The translations under genes and the position numbers were made by a program. Of a DNA stretch of 60,479 nucleotides, positions 35,994-44,802 are shown in pieces; positions within the stretch are counted from its first letter, which is position 1, and every line of letters begins with the position of its first letter. This DNA comes from Lysobacteraceae bacterium (lineage in GTDB: Bacteria > Pseudomonadota > Gammaproteobacteria > Xanthomonadales > BQJN01). The stretch covers positions 1-60,479 of the forward strand of contig BQJN01000010.1 of assembly GCA_021604725.1 (NCBI GenBank), in the 5' to 3' direction. Below the pieces are notes generated by a model that worked only from the letters and a program-made list of their open reading frames with translations, was not told the DNA's origin and did not search any database.

Positions 35994-36977
35994 CTACTGG
36001 TTGGCGACGATCTTCAGCTCGCTCCAATCAAGTCCACCGGTGAGTTGAACACTGTCACCACCGCGTCGCTTGGCTCGATACATGGCGTGATCACAGCGCT
36101 TCAGTAGGGATCGTATGGACTCATCTGGTACCGCTTCGGACAGGCCGATGCTGACCGTTACCTCACATGCGAGGTTCGGATCTCTGGCGACCGCAGCACG
36201 GATGCGGTGAGCGATCCTGGCCGCATCATTGATGTCTCGCCTTGGCATGACCACGACGAATTCGTCACCGCCCAATCGAAAAGCCTCATCGCTAAGGCCC
36301 AGTTGATTGAGCACCAGGTTGGTCACTTTCAGCAAAATTCGATCACCGGCATCATGGCCGTATTCATCGTTGATGCGTTTGAAATGGTCGATGTCGATCA
36401 ACATGGCGACCGGCCCATGCGAGGCAATCGTAGGGTACCATTCGTCCAGGTAACGGCGGTTGAACACACCGGTTAGCGGGTCATGCCTTGCGACCGACTC
36501 CAGCTCCATACGCTGTGCCTGAATTCGCCAGCAAAATGAGGTAGCGAAGGCGCTGACCAAACCAAGGGTTGCACCGAATCTGGCGGCCAACGACCATCCC
36601 ACGGTCAGTCCAGCGATAACGGTGGCTGCGGCCAGATACAAACCGGCAATCCAGAGGGCCGCATAGCGGCCGAGCAGAAAATGCGTCGCCAACAGCACCG
36701 GGAAACACCACATCATCCCGACCACGCCTTGCTGCTGGACTGAAACCAGCGATGCGAGGCCAGCAAGAACGAGGATATCGACACCACCGGTAAGCAAACG
36801 ACCTCTGGTGTTCAGTTGCCATGCTGAGAAAAACAGAGTCAACGATAACAAGCCACTGGTACAGCCCAGCAACAACCTTCCCTGCAGAAAGTTGTTAATC
36901 GCGAATGGAAACAAGGCGATCGCTCCGGCCAACGCAATAGCTGCGCGCACTTGTTTCGTCGTTACGGTCTTTTCCAT
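35994..36977 (-). CDS. Membrane-anchored diguanylate cyclase
   Basis: This is a 327-residue protein with five or so hydrophobic helices (about 10-150) and a GGDEF domain at the C terminus. The active motif R-L-G-G-D-E-F is intact, so it probably makes c-di-GMP. The inhibitory I-site, normally R-x-x-D five residues before, reads G-L-S-D and lacks the Arg, so product inhibition may be weak. It is convergent with ispB by ten bases. Confidence 0.88.
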   Translation of the reverse strand: MEKTVTTKQVRAAIALAGAIALFPFAINNFLQGRLLLGCTSGLLSLTLFFSAWQLNTRGRLLTGGVDILVLAGLASLVSVQQQGVVGMMWCFPVLLATHFLLGRYAALWIAGLYLAAATVIAGLTVGWSLAARFGATLGLVSAFATSFCWRIQAQRMELESVARHDPLTGVFNRRYLDEWYPTIASHGPVAMLIDIDHFKRINDEYGHDAGDRILLKVTNLVLNQLGLSDEAFRLGGDEFVVVMPRRDINDAARIAHRIRAAVARDPNLACEVTVSIGLSEAVPDESIRSLLKRCDHAMYRAKRRGGDSVQLTGGLDWSELKIVANQ

Positions 36978-37066
36978 TTGTCCGTCCTGCCGATTGAGAT
37001 CGACAATGCAACATTGAAGCCTTATTTATGTTACCGTGCGCGCCCCCTTAATATGACCCACAAGCG

Positions 37067-38881
37067 ATGAGTGACACAATCCGTAACATCGCCATCATCG
37101 CTCACGTCGATCATGGCAAAACCACCCTGGTTGACGAACTACTGAAACAATCCGGTACCTTGGACGAACGGGCGCGGCTTCCCCAGCGCGCCATGGACTC
37201 CAATGACCTCGAGCGCGAGCGCGGGATTACCATCCTGTCGAAGAACACTGCGCTGACCTGGAACGACTATCACATCAATATCGTCGATACGCCGGGACAC
37301 GCCGACTTTGGCGGTGAGGTAGAGCGCGTATTGTCTATGGTCGACTCCGTGCTGCTGCTGGTCGATGCTGTTGACGGCCCGATGCCGCAAACACGCTTCG
37401 TCACCCAAAAAGCCTTCGCTATGGGATTTAAGCCCATTGTCGTTATCAACAAGATCGATCGTGATGGTGCTCGGCCACATTGGGTTATGGACCAAACCTT
37501 TGATTTGTTTGACAAATTGGGCGCCAGCGACGAACAACTGGATTTTCCGGTGATCTATGCCTCAGCCCTGAGAGGGTATGCCGGCACGGACGAAACCATC
37601 ACTGAAGGCGACATGCAACCGCTGCTGCAGGCTATTGTTGATCACACGCCGCCGCCACAGGTCGACGCTGACGGCCCGTTTCAGATGCAGGTGTCAACAC
37701 TAGACTACTCTCGCTACGTTGGTGTCATTGGCATCGGCCGCATTCGTCGCGGCACGGTCAGCACCAACATGCCGATTACCGCCATCGCTACCGATGGCAG
37801 CCAGCGCAATGCGCGCGTGCTCAAGGTGCTGGGCTTCAACGGCCTAGATCGGGTTGAGCAGGAAAGCGCCACCGCCGGTGACATCGTGGCCATTGTTGGC
37901 GTTGAGGGCGTTGGTATCTCGGAAACGCTTTGCGATCGTGACACACTGGAGCCAATGCCACCTTTGACGGTGGACGAACCGACCATCAGCGTCGATTTCA
38001 TCGTCAACGACTCACCATTTTGCGGTCAGGACGGCAAATACCTGACCAGCCGGCAAATACGAGAGCGCCTGCTGCGAGAAGCGAGCCACAACGTGGCGCT
38101 GCGAGTGGAAGAGACTGAAGATGCTGAACGCTACCGGGTATCCGGTCGCGGCGAATTGCACCTGGCGGTGCTGATCGAGAATATGCGACGCGAAGGCTAC
38201 GAGATCGCTGTATCGCGTCCCAAAGTCATCATCAAGGAAGTCGATGGCCAGATGATGGAACCGTTCGAGCAGTTGGTGGTCGATCTCGACGCTGGCTATG
38301 AAGGTTCAGTCATCGAACGACTCGGCGAGCGTCGCGGTCTGCTGACCAACATGAGCAACGATGGCCGTGGTCGGGTCCGACTTGAGTATGAAATCCCGGC
38401 ACGAGGCCTGATTGGTTTTCAGTCCGAGTTCCGAACCTTGACCGCCGGCACCGGCATCTTGCACCACGTTTTCGATCACTACGGCCCGCGCATGCAGGAC
38501 ACACCTGCGCAGCGCAGCAATGGCGTACTGATCTCCAATGGCAAGGGCAAAGCGTTGGCCTATGCCTTGTTTGCTCTGCAAGATCGTGGACGCTTGTGTA
38601 TCGAAGCCGGTGTCGATGTCTACGAGGGCCAGGTTGTCGGCATTCATAGTCGCAACAATGACCTGGTTGTTAACCCGCTGAAGGGCAAACAGCTGACCAA
38701 TGTCCGCGCATCCGGCAAGGACGATGCCTTGCTGTTGGTGCCGCCGGTGACTTTTACGCTCGAACAAGCGCTGGAATTCATCAACGACGATGAACTGGTC
38801 GAAGTCACACCGCATGCCATTCGCATTCGCAAGAAGTTCTTGAAGGAGCACGAGCGAAAGCGCGCCTCGCGCAGCGAATAG
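37067..38881 (+). CDS. typA: Ribosome-associated GTPase TypA/BipA
   Basis: This is a 604-residue GTPase. G1 A-H-V-D-H-G-K-T-T is near the N terminus, R-G-I-T-I is switch I, D-T-P-G-H is G3 and N-K-I-D is G4. The EF-G-like domains and the unique C-terminal domain follow. It assists ribosome assembly and stress adaptation. It is followed by a hairpin and then the tandem 158-bp repeats. Confidence 0.96.
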   Translation: MSDTIRNIAIIAHVDHGKTTLVDELLKQSGTLDERARLPQRAMDSNDLERERGITILSKNTALTWNDYHINIVDTPGHADFGGEVERVLSMVDSVLLLVDAVDGPMPQTRFVTQKAFAMGFKPIVVINKIDRDGARPHWVMDQTFDLFDKLGASDEQLDFPVIYASALRGYAGTDETITEGDMQPLLQAIVDHTPPPQVDADGPFQMQVSTLDYSRYVGVIGIGRIRRGTVSTNMPITAIATDGSQRNARVLKVLGFNGLDRVEQESATAGDIVAIVGVEGVGISETLCDRDTLEPMPPLTVDEPTISVDFIVNDSPFCGQDGKYLTSRQIRERLLREASHNVALRVEETEDAERYRVSGRGELHLAVLIENMRREGYEIAVSRPKVIIKEVDGQMMEPFEQLVVDLDAGYEGSVIERLGERRGLLTNMSNDGRGRVRLEYEIPARGLIGFQSEFRTLTAGTGILHHVFDHYGPRMQDTPAQRSNGVLISNGKGKALAYALFALQDRGRLCIEAGVDVYEGQVVGIHSRNNDLVVNPLKGKQLTNVRASGKDDALLLVPPVTFTLEQALEFINDDELVEVTPHAIRIRKKFLKEHERKRASRSE

Positions 38882-38889
38882 ACAAAACG

Positions 38890-38920
38890 CGTGTACCCCG
38901 GGCACCTGCTCGGGTACACG
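38890..38920 (+). terminator. Hairpin after typA
   Basis: cgtgtaccc at 38890-38898 pairs with gggtacacg at 38912-38920, nine bases after the typA stop. The T tract is missing, so it may only partly terminate, leaving the tandem repeats transcribable from the typA promoter. Confidence 0.5.
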
Positions 38921-38948
38921 TGTACTACGCTGCTACCCATCGAAAGGT

Positions 38949-39106
38949 CTAGCTAGAGCGCGTCCACAGTTTACGTTTCTGGAACAGCTCGACCGGTCCA
39001 CGGATGGGCCGGCATTTTCAAATTATTGGAGATGAAGAACTTTCATAACCGCGCTTCTGAAAGTTCGTGTCCGCGTTGGCCATGGATGGCTAATCGTGGA
39101 CGACCT
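38949..39106 (+). repeat. 158-bp structured repeat, unit 1 of a tandem pair
   Basis: This unit repeats at 39107 with an exact period of 158 bases and about 8 differences. The ends pair (ctagctagag and cgtccac on the 5' side with gtggacg and ctctagctag on the 3' side, interrupted by a 2x2 bulge) and close four inner hairpins: A 38993-39012, B 39013-39034, C 39037-39066 and D 39076-39093. Its 3' stem arm extends to 39114, into the CTAGCTAG shared with unit 2. There is no ORF. The + strand is the likely RNA strand, because its stem changes form G.U pairs. Confidence 0.9.
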
Positions 39107-39272
39107 CTAGCTAGAGCGCGTCCACAGTTTACGTTTCTGGACCAGCTCGACCGGTCCACGGATGGACCGGCATTTTCAAGCCATTGAAAATGAAGAACTT
39201 TCATAACCGCGCTTCTGAAAGTTCGTGTCCGCGTTAGCCATGGATGGCTAATCGTGGACGACCTCTAGCTAG
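39107..39272 (+). repeat. 158-bp structured repeat, unit 2 with terminal CTAGCTAG
   Basis: This is the same element as unit 1, with hairpins A 39151-39170, B 39171-39192, C 39195-39224 and D 39234-39251. Stems A, B and D are perfectly Watson-Crick here, whereas unit 1 has wobble pairs at the same places. The element ends with CTAGCTAG at 39265-39272, the same 8-mer that begins each unit. It fills the only gene-free stretch longer than 300 bases in the window. Confidence 0.9.
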
Positions 39273-39319
39273 TCACGCGCAGTGTAAGATAGCCAAGGTA
39301 GCGACCTTGGAGCCCCCGC

Positions 39320-39865
39320 ATGCAATGCCCAAAATGCGATTGCCACCAGCTTTTTCCCGCGCGCCTGGAGCAGGACCTTGCCGCCTATCAATGCAAGCGC
39401 TGCCAGGGCCACCTTATCGCGCTCATTGCCTACCGTGATTGGATGGAGCGACATCAGCTCGCTGAGGTGAAAGATGGCGCTTCCTTGCAGCCCGATGACA
39501 CGACCGTCGCCCTGCAATGCACGCGGTGTCAGCGTTTGATGACCAAATACAGCTATGACTCGACTGGGCACAAGCTGGATTACTGCTCACATTGTGATGA
39601 TGTCTGGCTTGATGCCGGCGAGTGGGCCTACTTGCGGGCTATCAAGTTGGCCGGTGAGCTCCCTGCCATTCTAACTGAGCCCTGGCAGCGCAAACTTAAA
39701 CAACAACAGCTTGAGAAAAACAGCGCGCAGCGGTGGGAAAGAAGATTCGGTTCAGACACTTACGATAAGGTAGCTACATTCAGACAGTGGCTTTGGTCGC
39801 AGGACAATGCCCAGTCGATCGTCGACTACATATCCAGACCGCTGGATTCAGACTCCGAGCCTTAA
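39320..39865 (+). CDS. Zinc-ribbon (zf-TFIIB-like) protein
   Basis: This is a 181-residue protein. Four CxxC pairs (C-P-K-C, C-K-R-C, C-T-R-C, C-S-H-C) and D-V-W-L-D-A-G-E-W match the TFIIB-like zinc-ribbon family of bacteria, where the first two and the last two pairs form separate ribbons. The C-terminal half is charged and helical. The function is unknown. GGAG lies seven bases before the ATG. It is the first of a run of small rightward genes. Confidence 0.8.
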   Translation: MQCPKCDCHQLFPARLEQDLAAYQCKRCQGHLIALIAYRDWMERHQLAEVKDGASLQPDDTTVALQCTRCQRLMTKYSYDSTGHKLDYCSHCDDVWLDAGEWAYLRAIKLAGELPAILTEPWQRKLKQQQLEKNSAQRWERRFGSDTYDKVATFRQWLWSQDNAQSIVDYISRPLDSDSEP

Positions 39866-39883
39866 GACATTGCATCAATACCC

Positions 39884-40432
39884 ATGATTACCCTCTCCAC
39901 AAAGCAGCGCGGCGTGCTGCGCGGAATGCTGACTGCGTTGGTAGCATCCATACTGCTGATCCTCGCCACGTTGAAGTTTGACCCGTTCAACCTTGCAGCC
40001 AGCGATCGCGCCGCTATGGTTTCGATCGCCATACTGTGCACCTTGGCGCCCGCCCTTTTTCTGGCCGTCTGCATTGGTCGGTTGGCCAAACACCGGTTCT
40101 TCAGCGAGCAAGACATTGACGGCGGAGGCCTGTCGATCGGCACTGAGCGCGCAAAGGTGTTGCAGTCAATCTTGCAAAACACCCTTGAACAATCCGTATT
40201 AGCCGTGATGGTCTGGCTGGCGTGGGCGCACTGGATGCCACTTGAATGGACATCTACCATGGTACTTGGGGCCTTGCTGTTCACGCTGGGCCGATTGTTG
40301 TTTTTCGCCGGTTATCAACATGGTGCGCCGGCTCGCGCGCTCGGTTTCGCCTTGACCTTTTATCCATCGGTGGTGATGTTGATCATTGTTATTGTTCAAG
40401 CAAGCAGCACGCTTTCGTTTTCAATGGCTTGA
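39884..40432 (+). CDS. MAPEG-family membrane protein
   Basis: This is a 182-residue protein with four hydrophobic helices. L-Q-N-T-L-E-Q-S-V-L and G-R-L-L-F-F-A-G-Y-Q-H-G match the MAPEG pattern (eicosanoid and glutathione metabolism proteins), which in bacteria is mostly uncharacterised. The last codons (S-F-S-M-A) and the TGA lie inside a diverged copy of the 158-bp element, so the gene's end is provided by the repeat. It starts 18 bases after the zinc-ribbon gene. Confidence 0.82.
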   Translation: MITLSTKQRGVLRGMLTALVASILLILATLKFDPFNLAASDRAAMVSIAILCTLAPALFLAVCIGRLAKHRFFSEQDIDGGGLSIGTERAKVLQSILQNTLEQSVLAVMVWLAWAHWMPLEWTSTMVLGALLFTLGRLLFFAGYQHGAPARALGFALTFYPSVVMLIIVIVQASSTLSFSMA

Positions 40433-40503
40433 AAATGGATGGCACTTCCGTGTGCCGGGGCGAGCTCGTCAAAACACCTATCCGTAGACGCGCTCTAACT
40501 ACT
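40414..40503 (-). repeat. Diverged, inverted half-copy of the 158-bp element
   Basis: The reverse complement aligns with the first about 90 bases of the tandem unit: the ttttcaatggcttgaaaatg block is identical, and cgagct, gtc and gacgcgctcta also match. The hairpin A position has a new but still pairing stem (ggcac with gtgcc). The 3' half of the element is absent. It contains the stop codon of the MAPEG gene. Confidence 0.75.
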
Positions 40504-40569
40504 CGAAGCATCCCTGTCATTCGGGCATACTCCTCAGCTGATAATACAAAGCCAATGAGGGGATCATCC

Positions 40570-41115
40570 ATGCCACGCTTTTCTTTTGCACGGAGCCAGG
40601 ACATTCGATGGGTACTGCTGTTGCTCCTGGTCTTTGCGCCAAGTACGTTCGCGCAAGTCGGCGACACTGCTTTAAAAATCGTGGTCGTGGATCTGGACCG
40701 GGTTGTCGCGAATTCGTCACTGGGCCAGCAATTGCAAAGCAGGCTTGAGCAGTTTCAGCAACAGATCAAATCGGAGGTCGAGCAAATACAGAACCAGGCT
40801 CGCGACATCCGCCAACGTGCAGCAGACGGCGTCAATACGCTGAGCGAGGAGAAGCTGCAGTTGCTGCAACAGGAATACGAAGACAAGATGATCGCCCTGC
40901 AGCGCTTTCAGAACGACAAACAAATTGAAGGACAAAAAATGCAGCAAGAGGGCTTGAGGCAAATTGAGCAACAGCTTGAACCAGTGTTTTCTTCGATTCG
41001 CGACGACTACCAGCTTGATCTGATTCTCAACAAGGTTCCGGGCGTGGTGGTGATGGCGGGTGAACGCGCCGACATTACTCAGTTGGTGATCGATCGGCTC
41101 AATCAAGCGCCCTAA
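40570..41115 (+). CDS. OmpH/Skp-like periplasmic chaperone
   Basis: This is a 181-residue protein. A signal peptide (hydrophobic L-L-L-L-L-V-F-A-P-S-T-F-A-Q) is followed by K-I-V-V-V-D-L-D-R-V and a long coiled coil (about residues 45-140), the OmpH/Skp layout of a trimeric jellyfish chaperone for outer-membrane proteins. The ATG at 40570 has GAGGGGA seven bases upstream. It is outside the usual bamA-ompH-lpxD cluster, so it is probably an extra copy. Confidence 0.85.
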   Translation: MPRFSFARSQDIRWVLLLLLVFAPSTFAQVGDTALKIVVVDLDRVVANSSLGQQLQSRLEQFQQQIKSEVEQIQNQARDIRQRAADGVNTLSEEKLQLLQQEYEDKMIALQRFQNDKQIEGQKMQQEGLRQIEQQLEPVFSSIRDDYQLDLILNKVPGVVVMAGERADITQLVIDRLNQAP

Positions 41116-41126
41116 TCAACCCTGAT

Positions 41127-41735
41127 ATGCCCATGAACAAGCGAGACCGCAAATACCTGACCATTGAAGGCGTGGTGGTGCTGTTTGGTGTGTTGATTGC
41201 CTTGGTGGTCGATCATGCCAGACAGCAGTGGCTGGAAGATCGAGAAGCCCAGATCGCCTTGAGTCGTGTCTATTTGGAACTAGACCATAACCTGACGCAG
41301 CTGGAAGACCTGCAAACGGTAGGGACCGACCGGCTGGCTCGATTGCGGGAGCTGCGGTCCATTGAGGGTAGTGAGCACTCATTGGCTGACCTGATGAGCC
41401 GCTTTAGCGGCTATCGAACGCCGGATCTGAATGAAGCGGCCTGGAATCGACTGGTGCAAAGTCGCCTGGCAGACTCGATCGATCCACAACTTTTGGAACA
41501 AGCTTTCCAGATCTACGAAGCCAACCAGTTGTTTGATGGGCTGGATTGGGAAATCAATCGGCTGGTATATAGCGAACTGTTCCATTCCGCTGACAAGCGC
41601 CCCGTGGCCATCGCCATCTCGGAACGCATCATGGCCCAGCAGCTGACCTGGGTAGCCGAACAGATTCCGCGGTATGCTGAGTTTCTGTGCACCGCGCCTG
41701 ACGATGTATTGATCGACAGACCGTCGACGTGCTGA
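41127..41735 (+). CDS. Single-pass membrane protein, DUF6090-like
   Basis: This is a 202-residue protein. One hydrophobic segment (V-V-V-L-F-G-V-L-I-A-L-V-V) near the N terminus is followed by a helical charged domain (L-S-R-V-Y-L-E-L-D-H-N-L, then R-L-R-E-L-R). The pattern resembles DUF6090 proteins with a conserved G-V-L-I-A-L start. The function is unknown. ATG codons at 41127 and 41133 are both possible starts. It follows the OmpH gene by 11 bases. Confidence 0.65.
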   Translation: MPMNKRDRKYLTIEGVVVLFGVLIALVVDHARQQWLEDREAQIALSRVYLELDHNLTQLEDLQTVGTDRLARLRELRSIEGSEHSLADLMSRFSGYRTPDLNEAAWNRLVQSRLADSIDPQLLEQAFQIYEANQLFDGLDWEINRLVYSELFHSADKRPVAIAISERIMAQQLTWVAEQIPRYAEFLCTAPDDVLIDRPSTC

Positions 41736-41765
41736 CAACAGCTTGACCTTGAGGGAGGTTTTATC

Positions 41766-42233
41766 ATGTCAAAAGAACTGACTTATCATTGCACTATCGC
41801 AGCGCCGGTAGAGCACGTTTTCGAGCGCTTTTCCGACATTCCCAGCACGGCTGACGTAATCTCCGGCATTGAATCGGTCGAAATGCTCACCGATGGCCCG
41901 GTAGGTGTCGGCACACGCTTTCGCGAAACTCGCGTCATGTTTGGCAAGGAGGCAACCGAGGAAATGGAGTTCACCGAATATCAGCCGCCGCACCACTACG
42001 TCGTTGAGGCCAGGTCACACGGCGCTCACTATGTTTCCAGTTTCGACTTCAAGAGCATAAACAACGGCACCGACGTCACCCTGACCTTTTCCGCAACCCC
42101 GGAAACGGTGATGGCCAAAATCATGTCGGTCATCATGGGACCCATGATGCGCAAATCGGTGAGTAAATGCCTGACCGAAGATATGACCGATATGAAAGCA
42201 GCGATCGAAGCGGCCGAACAGTCAAAACAGTGA
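41766..42233 (+). CDS. SRPBCC-family (START-like) protein
   Basis: This is a 155-residue protein of the polyketide-cyclase/START fold: I-A-A-P-V-E-H-V-F-E-R-F-S-D near the N terminus, a central beta sheet and a C-terminal helix. The substrate is not inferable. GGGAGG lies seven bases before the ATG. It sits with the following TMEM175-like gene, seven bases apart. Confidence 0.85.
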   Translation: MSKELTYHCTIAAPVEHVFERFSDIPSTADVISGIESVEMLTDGPVGVGTRFRETRVMFGKEATEEMEFTEYQPPHHYVVEARSHGAHYVSSFDFKSINNGTDVTLTFSATPETVMAKIMSVIMGPMMRKSVSKCLTEDMTDMKAAIEAAEQSKQ

Positions 42234-42240
42234 TTTTCCA

Positions 42241-42960
42241 GTGAGACAACACTCCGAGGAGACACTGGCGGAGCTGCCATCAGTACAAGGTTTTCGGCAA
42301 CGCGGTTTGGATATGACGCGGGTGGAGGCCTTTACCGATGCGGCATTCGCCTTCTCACTAACGCTGCTGGTGATCTCCTTTGATGAGTTGCCGGGAACGT
42401 TTGCCGAATTCATCGAAGCGCTGAAACGAATACCGACCTTTGCCGCCTGTTTCGCCCAGATCGCCATTTTCTGGTATGCCCATCATCGCTGGAGTCGTCG
42501 ATATGGCCTGGATGATCTGACGACCGCCTTGCTGAGTCTGACGCTGGTATTCGTCACCCTCATTTTCGTTTTTCCATTGCGCATCATCTTCTCGGCCATG
42601 TTTGCCTGGATGACGCAAGGCTGGGTGCCTTTTGAACTGGCTGATTTTTCTCCCAGCGAGATGGGCACCATTTTCGTGATCTATGGGGCCGGTTTCACTG
42701 CCATGTGTGCGGTTATTTCAGGTCTATATTGGCATGCGGGGCGTCGCGCCGATCAACTAATACTTAACGTGGAAGAGCTTTTCATTACCCGTAGCGAAAC
42801 GCAGGCCTGGCTGCTGATGGGCAGCGTTGGCTTGCTATCCATAGCCTGGGCGACACTGGCACCGTCAGGCCTTAAACCATTCGCAGGGTTCGCCTACAGC
42901 CTGCTGGCGGTGATCATGCCGGCCTTTGGCGCGATTAAGGGGCGTCAATTCCAGCGTTAG
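42241..42960 (+). CDS. TMEM175-family (DUF1211) membrane protein
   Basis: This is a 239-residue protein with six hydrophobic helices. R-V-E-A-F-T-D-A-A-F-A-F matches the conserved R-x-x-x-F-S-D motif of the TMEM175 potassium-channel family, in a T-D form. The start could be the GTG at 42241 or the ATG at 42313, which gives the N terminus seen in most relatives. Neither has a strong ribosome site. Ion selectivity is unknown in bacterial members of this subgroup. Confidence 0.8.
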   Translation: MRQHSEETLAELPSVQGFRQRGLDMTRVEAFTDAAFAFSLTLLVISFDELPGTFAEFIEALKRIPTFAACFAQIAIFWYAHHRWSRRYGLDDLTTALLSLTLVFVTLIFVFPLRIIFSAMFAWMTQGWVPFELADFSPSEMGTIFVIYGAGFTAMCAVISGLYWHAGRRADQLILNVEELFITRSETQAWLLMGSVGLLSIAWATLAPSGLKPFAGFAYSLLAVIMPAFGAIKGRQFQR

Positions 42961-43063
42961 AAAACTGAATGGGACGAAACGCTGACTGGATGAGTCTGAC
43001 AGTTGTCCGCTGACAGCCGATTCAGGCTAGACTCATACCAATAACAACGGTGGGGCTAGAACG

Positions 43064-44254
43064 ATGACAGACTTGACAGTAGGGACTCGGCAACGGATCG
43101 AGGCAATTGATCGTTTGCGTGGCCTGGTGATGATTTTGATGGCCATCGACCATGTGCGTGATTTTTTTTCGATAACCGCATTCGCACCTGAAGACCTCAC
43201 GCAAACCGACACCGGGTATTTTCTGACCCGTTGGATAACGCACTTTTGTGCGCCCATCTTCGTTTTCCTGTCTGGGGTGAGTGCCTGGTTGCATCAAGGC
43301 AACAAAGAGCTTAGCGCCAAAGAGCTTTCACTGTTTTTGCTCACACGTGGCTTATGGTTGATTCTACTTGAGTTGACGGTCATTACGTTTTTCTGGCAGT
43401 TCGCCTACAACTTCATGATTATGCAGGTCATTTGGGCGATTGGGTGGTCCATGATCTTCCTTGCCTTGCTGGTGTTCTTGCCGCGACAGGTGACGCTGCT
43501 AATCGGACTGGCCATGGTTTTCTCGCACAACCTGTTCGACGGCCTATCGCCAGCCTCCTTCGGCAGCCTTGGTTGGCTGTGGAATATCCTGCACGTCCAG
43601 ACGTTTTTCAACACCACCCCAATGGGCTTTGGTCTGTTTGTCGGCTACCCGCTGATTCCGTGGGTTGGCGTGGCTGCTGTGGGTTACGGCCTAGGCTCGG
43701 TGTTTGACCAGCCGGAGACTGAGCGCAATCGTTCGCTGCTGATTCTGGGCGCAACCACTGTCGGAGTATTTCTGCTATTGCGTGGTTTCAACCTCTATGG
43801 CGAATCCGGCGTTGCACCAGCCGACGCAATCTGGACCGATCATGGCCGCGGTGTTTGGTTTGCAGTGATGTCCTTCGTCAACACCACCAAGTACCCGCCG
43901 TCCTTGTTATTCCTGTGCATGACCATTGGTCCAGCGTTGTTATTGATGCCGGTGTTCGAGCGAATGGGCGGGCCTGTGGGTCGTTTTATCACCGTGTTCG
44001 GCCGCGTGCCTTTCCTGTTCTACATTTTGCACTTGCCATTGATCAATCTGGCAGCAACGTTCTACAACAAAGCGATATATGACCAATGGAGAATCAATTT
44101 CTTCAACCCAGCCAGTTGGCCGGAAAGCTACGAGCCGAGCCTGCTGCGCCTGTATGTGGTCTGGGCGCTGGTCATATTCGTGCTTTACTGGCCCTGCAAG
44201 GCGTTCATGAACTATCGCAAGACCCACAAGCAGTGGTGGCTTAGTTACTTGTAG
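43064..44254 (+). CDS. DUF1624 / heparan-glucosaminide acetyltransferase-like membrane protein
   Basis: This is a 396-residue protein with about ten transmembrane helices. The N terminus R-L-R-G-L-V-M-I-L-M-A-I-D-H-V-R-D matches the DUF1624 family of probable acyltransferases, where the Asp-His pair is conserved. F-L-S-G-V-S-A-W and H-L-P-L-I-N-L-A are also in line. GGTGGGG lies before the ATG. The acceptor is unknown. Confidence 0.85.
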   Translation: MTDLTVGTRQRIEAIDRLRGLVMILMAIDHVRDFFSITAFAPEDLTQTDTGYFLTRWITHFCAPIFVFLSGVSAWLHQGNKELSAKELSLFLLTRGLWLILLELTVITFFWQFAYNFMIMQVIWAIGWSMIFLALLVFLPRQVTLLIGLAMVFSHNLFDGLSPASFGSLGWLWNILHVQTFFNTTPMGFGLFVGYPLIPWVGVAAVGYGLGSVFDQPETERNRSLLILGATTVGVFLLLRGFNLYGESGVAPADAIWTDHGRGVWFAVMSFVNTTKYPPSLLFLCMTIGPALLLMPVFERMGGPVGRFITVFGRVPFLFYILHLPLINLAATFYNKAIYDQWRINFFNPASWPESYEPSLLRLYVVWALVIFVLYWPCKAFMNYRKTHKQWWLSYL

Positions 44255-44271
44255 AGGGGTCACTGAGCTGG

Positions 44272-44293
44272 ATCCCGGGCCCATGCCCGGGAT
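44272..44293. terminator. Hairpin between convergent genes
   Basis: atcccgggc at 44272-44280 pairs with gcccgggat at 44285-44293 around a four-base loop. It lies between the DUF1624 gene and the leftward SRPBCC gene. There is no T tract. Confidence 0.5.
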
Positions 44294-44328
44294 GGCGCTA
44301 AACGAAGCCGATGGGCCGCCGTGGTTAG

Positions 44329-44802
44329 TCACCACGTTGGAGCATCGCTGCCCTCAATGTGGGCCTTCATCGTCTCCATCAGGAATCGCCAGCCTTTGTC
44401 CTTTTCTTCCATGCCGTCGTCAGACATTCGACCCATGGTGCTCTCGCTAAACCTAAGGATGGTCTGGCTGCCCTTCTGCTCCAGTTCCCAGGTGGCATAG
44501 TTCAAAGCCGGTCCACCCCAGTTTGGGAACAGCGTCCCCAACGCTTGCAGCCGTTTGTGCGGCTCAACCGTAATGACCGTACCCCAAAGCAGGCCGCCAC
44601 CATCGTCCCAAAGTTCGACCATGCGGCCGCCGGGCTCCGCTTCGAACTTGAATGTACGCTTGCCATGCTCTCCGCCAGCGTAAAAGTCTGCCGGCCACCA
44701 TTGGCCGATATCGTCGACCAAGGCCTGCCAAACGGTTGCGGCATCGGCAGCTATGGTCAGCTCCATTTGGATCTGTGAGTATTTTGCGGCACCTGTGGTC
44801 AT
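44329..44802 (-). CDS. SRPBCC / AHSA1-like protein paired with ArsR
   Basis: This is a 157-residue START-fold protein (A-A-T-V-W-Q-A-L-V-D-D-I-G-Q-W-W-P, then G-G-R-M-V-E-L-W). Pairs of ArsR and AHSA1-type proteins are common in bacteria, and the SRPBCC partner is thought to bind a small ligand. It overlaps the regulator gene by four bases. The ligand is unknown. Confidence 0.85.
   Translation of the reverse strand: MTTGAAKYSQIQMELTIAADAATVWQALVDDIGQWWPADFYAGGEHGKRTFKFEAEPGGRMVELWDDGGGLLWGTVITVEPHKRLQALGTLFPNWGGPALNYATWELEQKGSQTILRFSESTMGRMSDDGMEEKDKGWRFLMETMKAHIEGSDAPTW

Noticed and set aside
38949-39272. CRISPR array
   Set aside because: Two 158-bp units with no spacers and no cas genes; the repeat fills the whole period.
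38949-39272. HEARO/OMEGA-type RNA linked to an IscB or IsrB nuclease
   Set aside because: Similar size, but no HNH or RuvC nuclease gene lies nearby and the sequence does not suggest that motif.
40246-40569. Upstream extension of the OmpH-like gene
   Set aside because: The extension overlaps the MAPEG gene in another frame and reads through repeat DNA; the ATG at 40570 has a good ribosome site and signal peptide.
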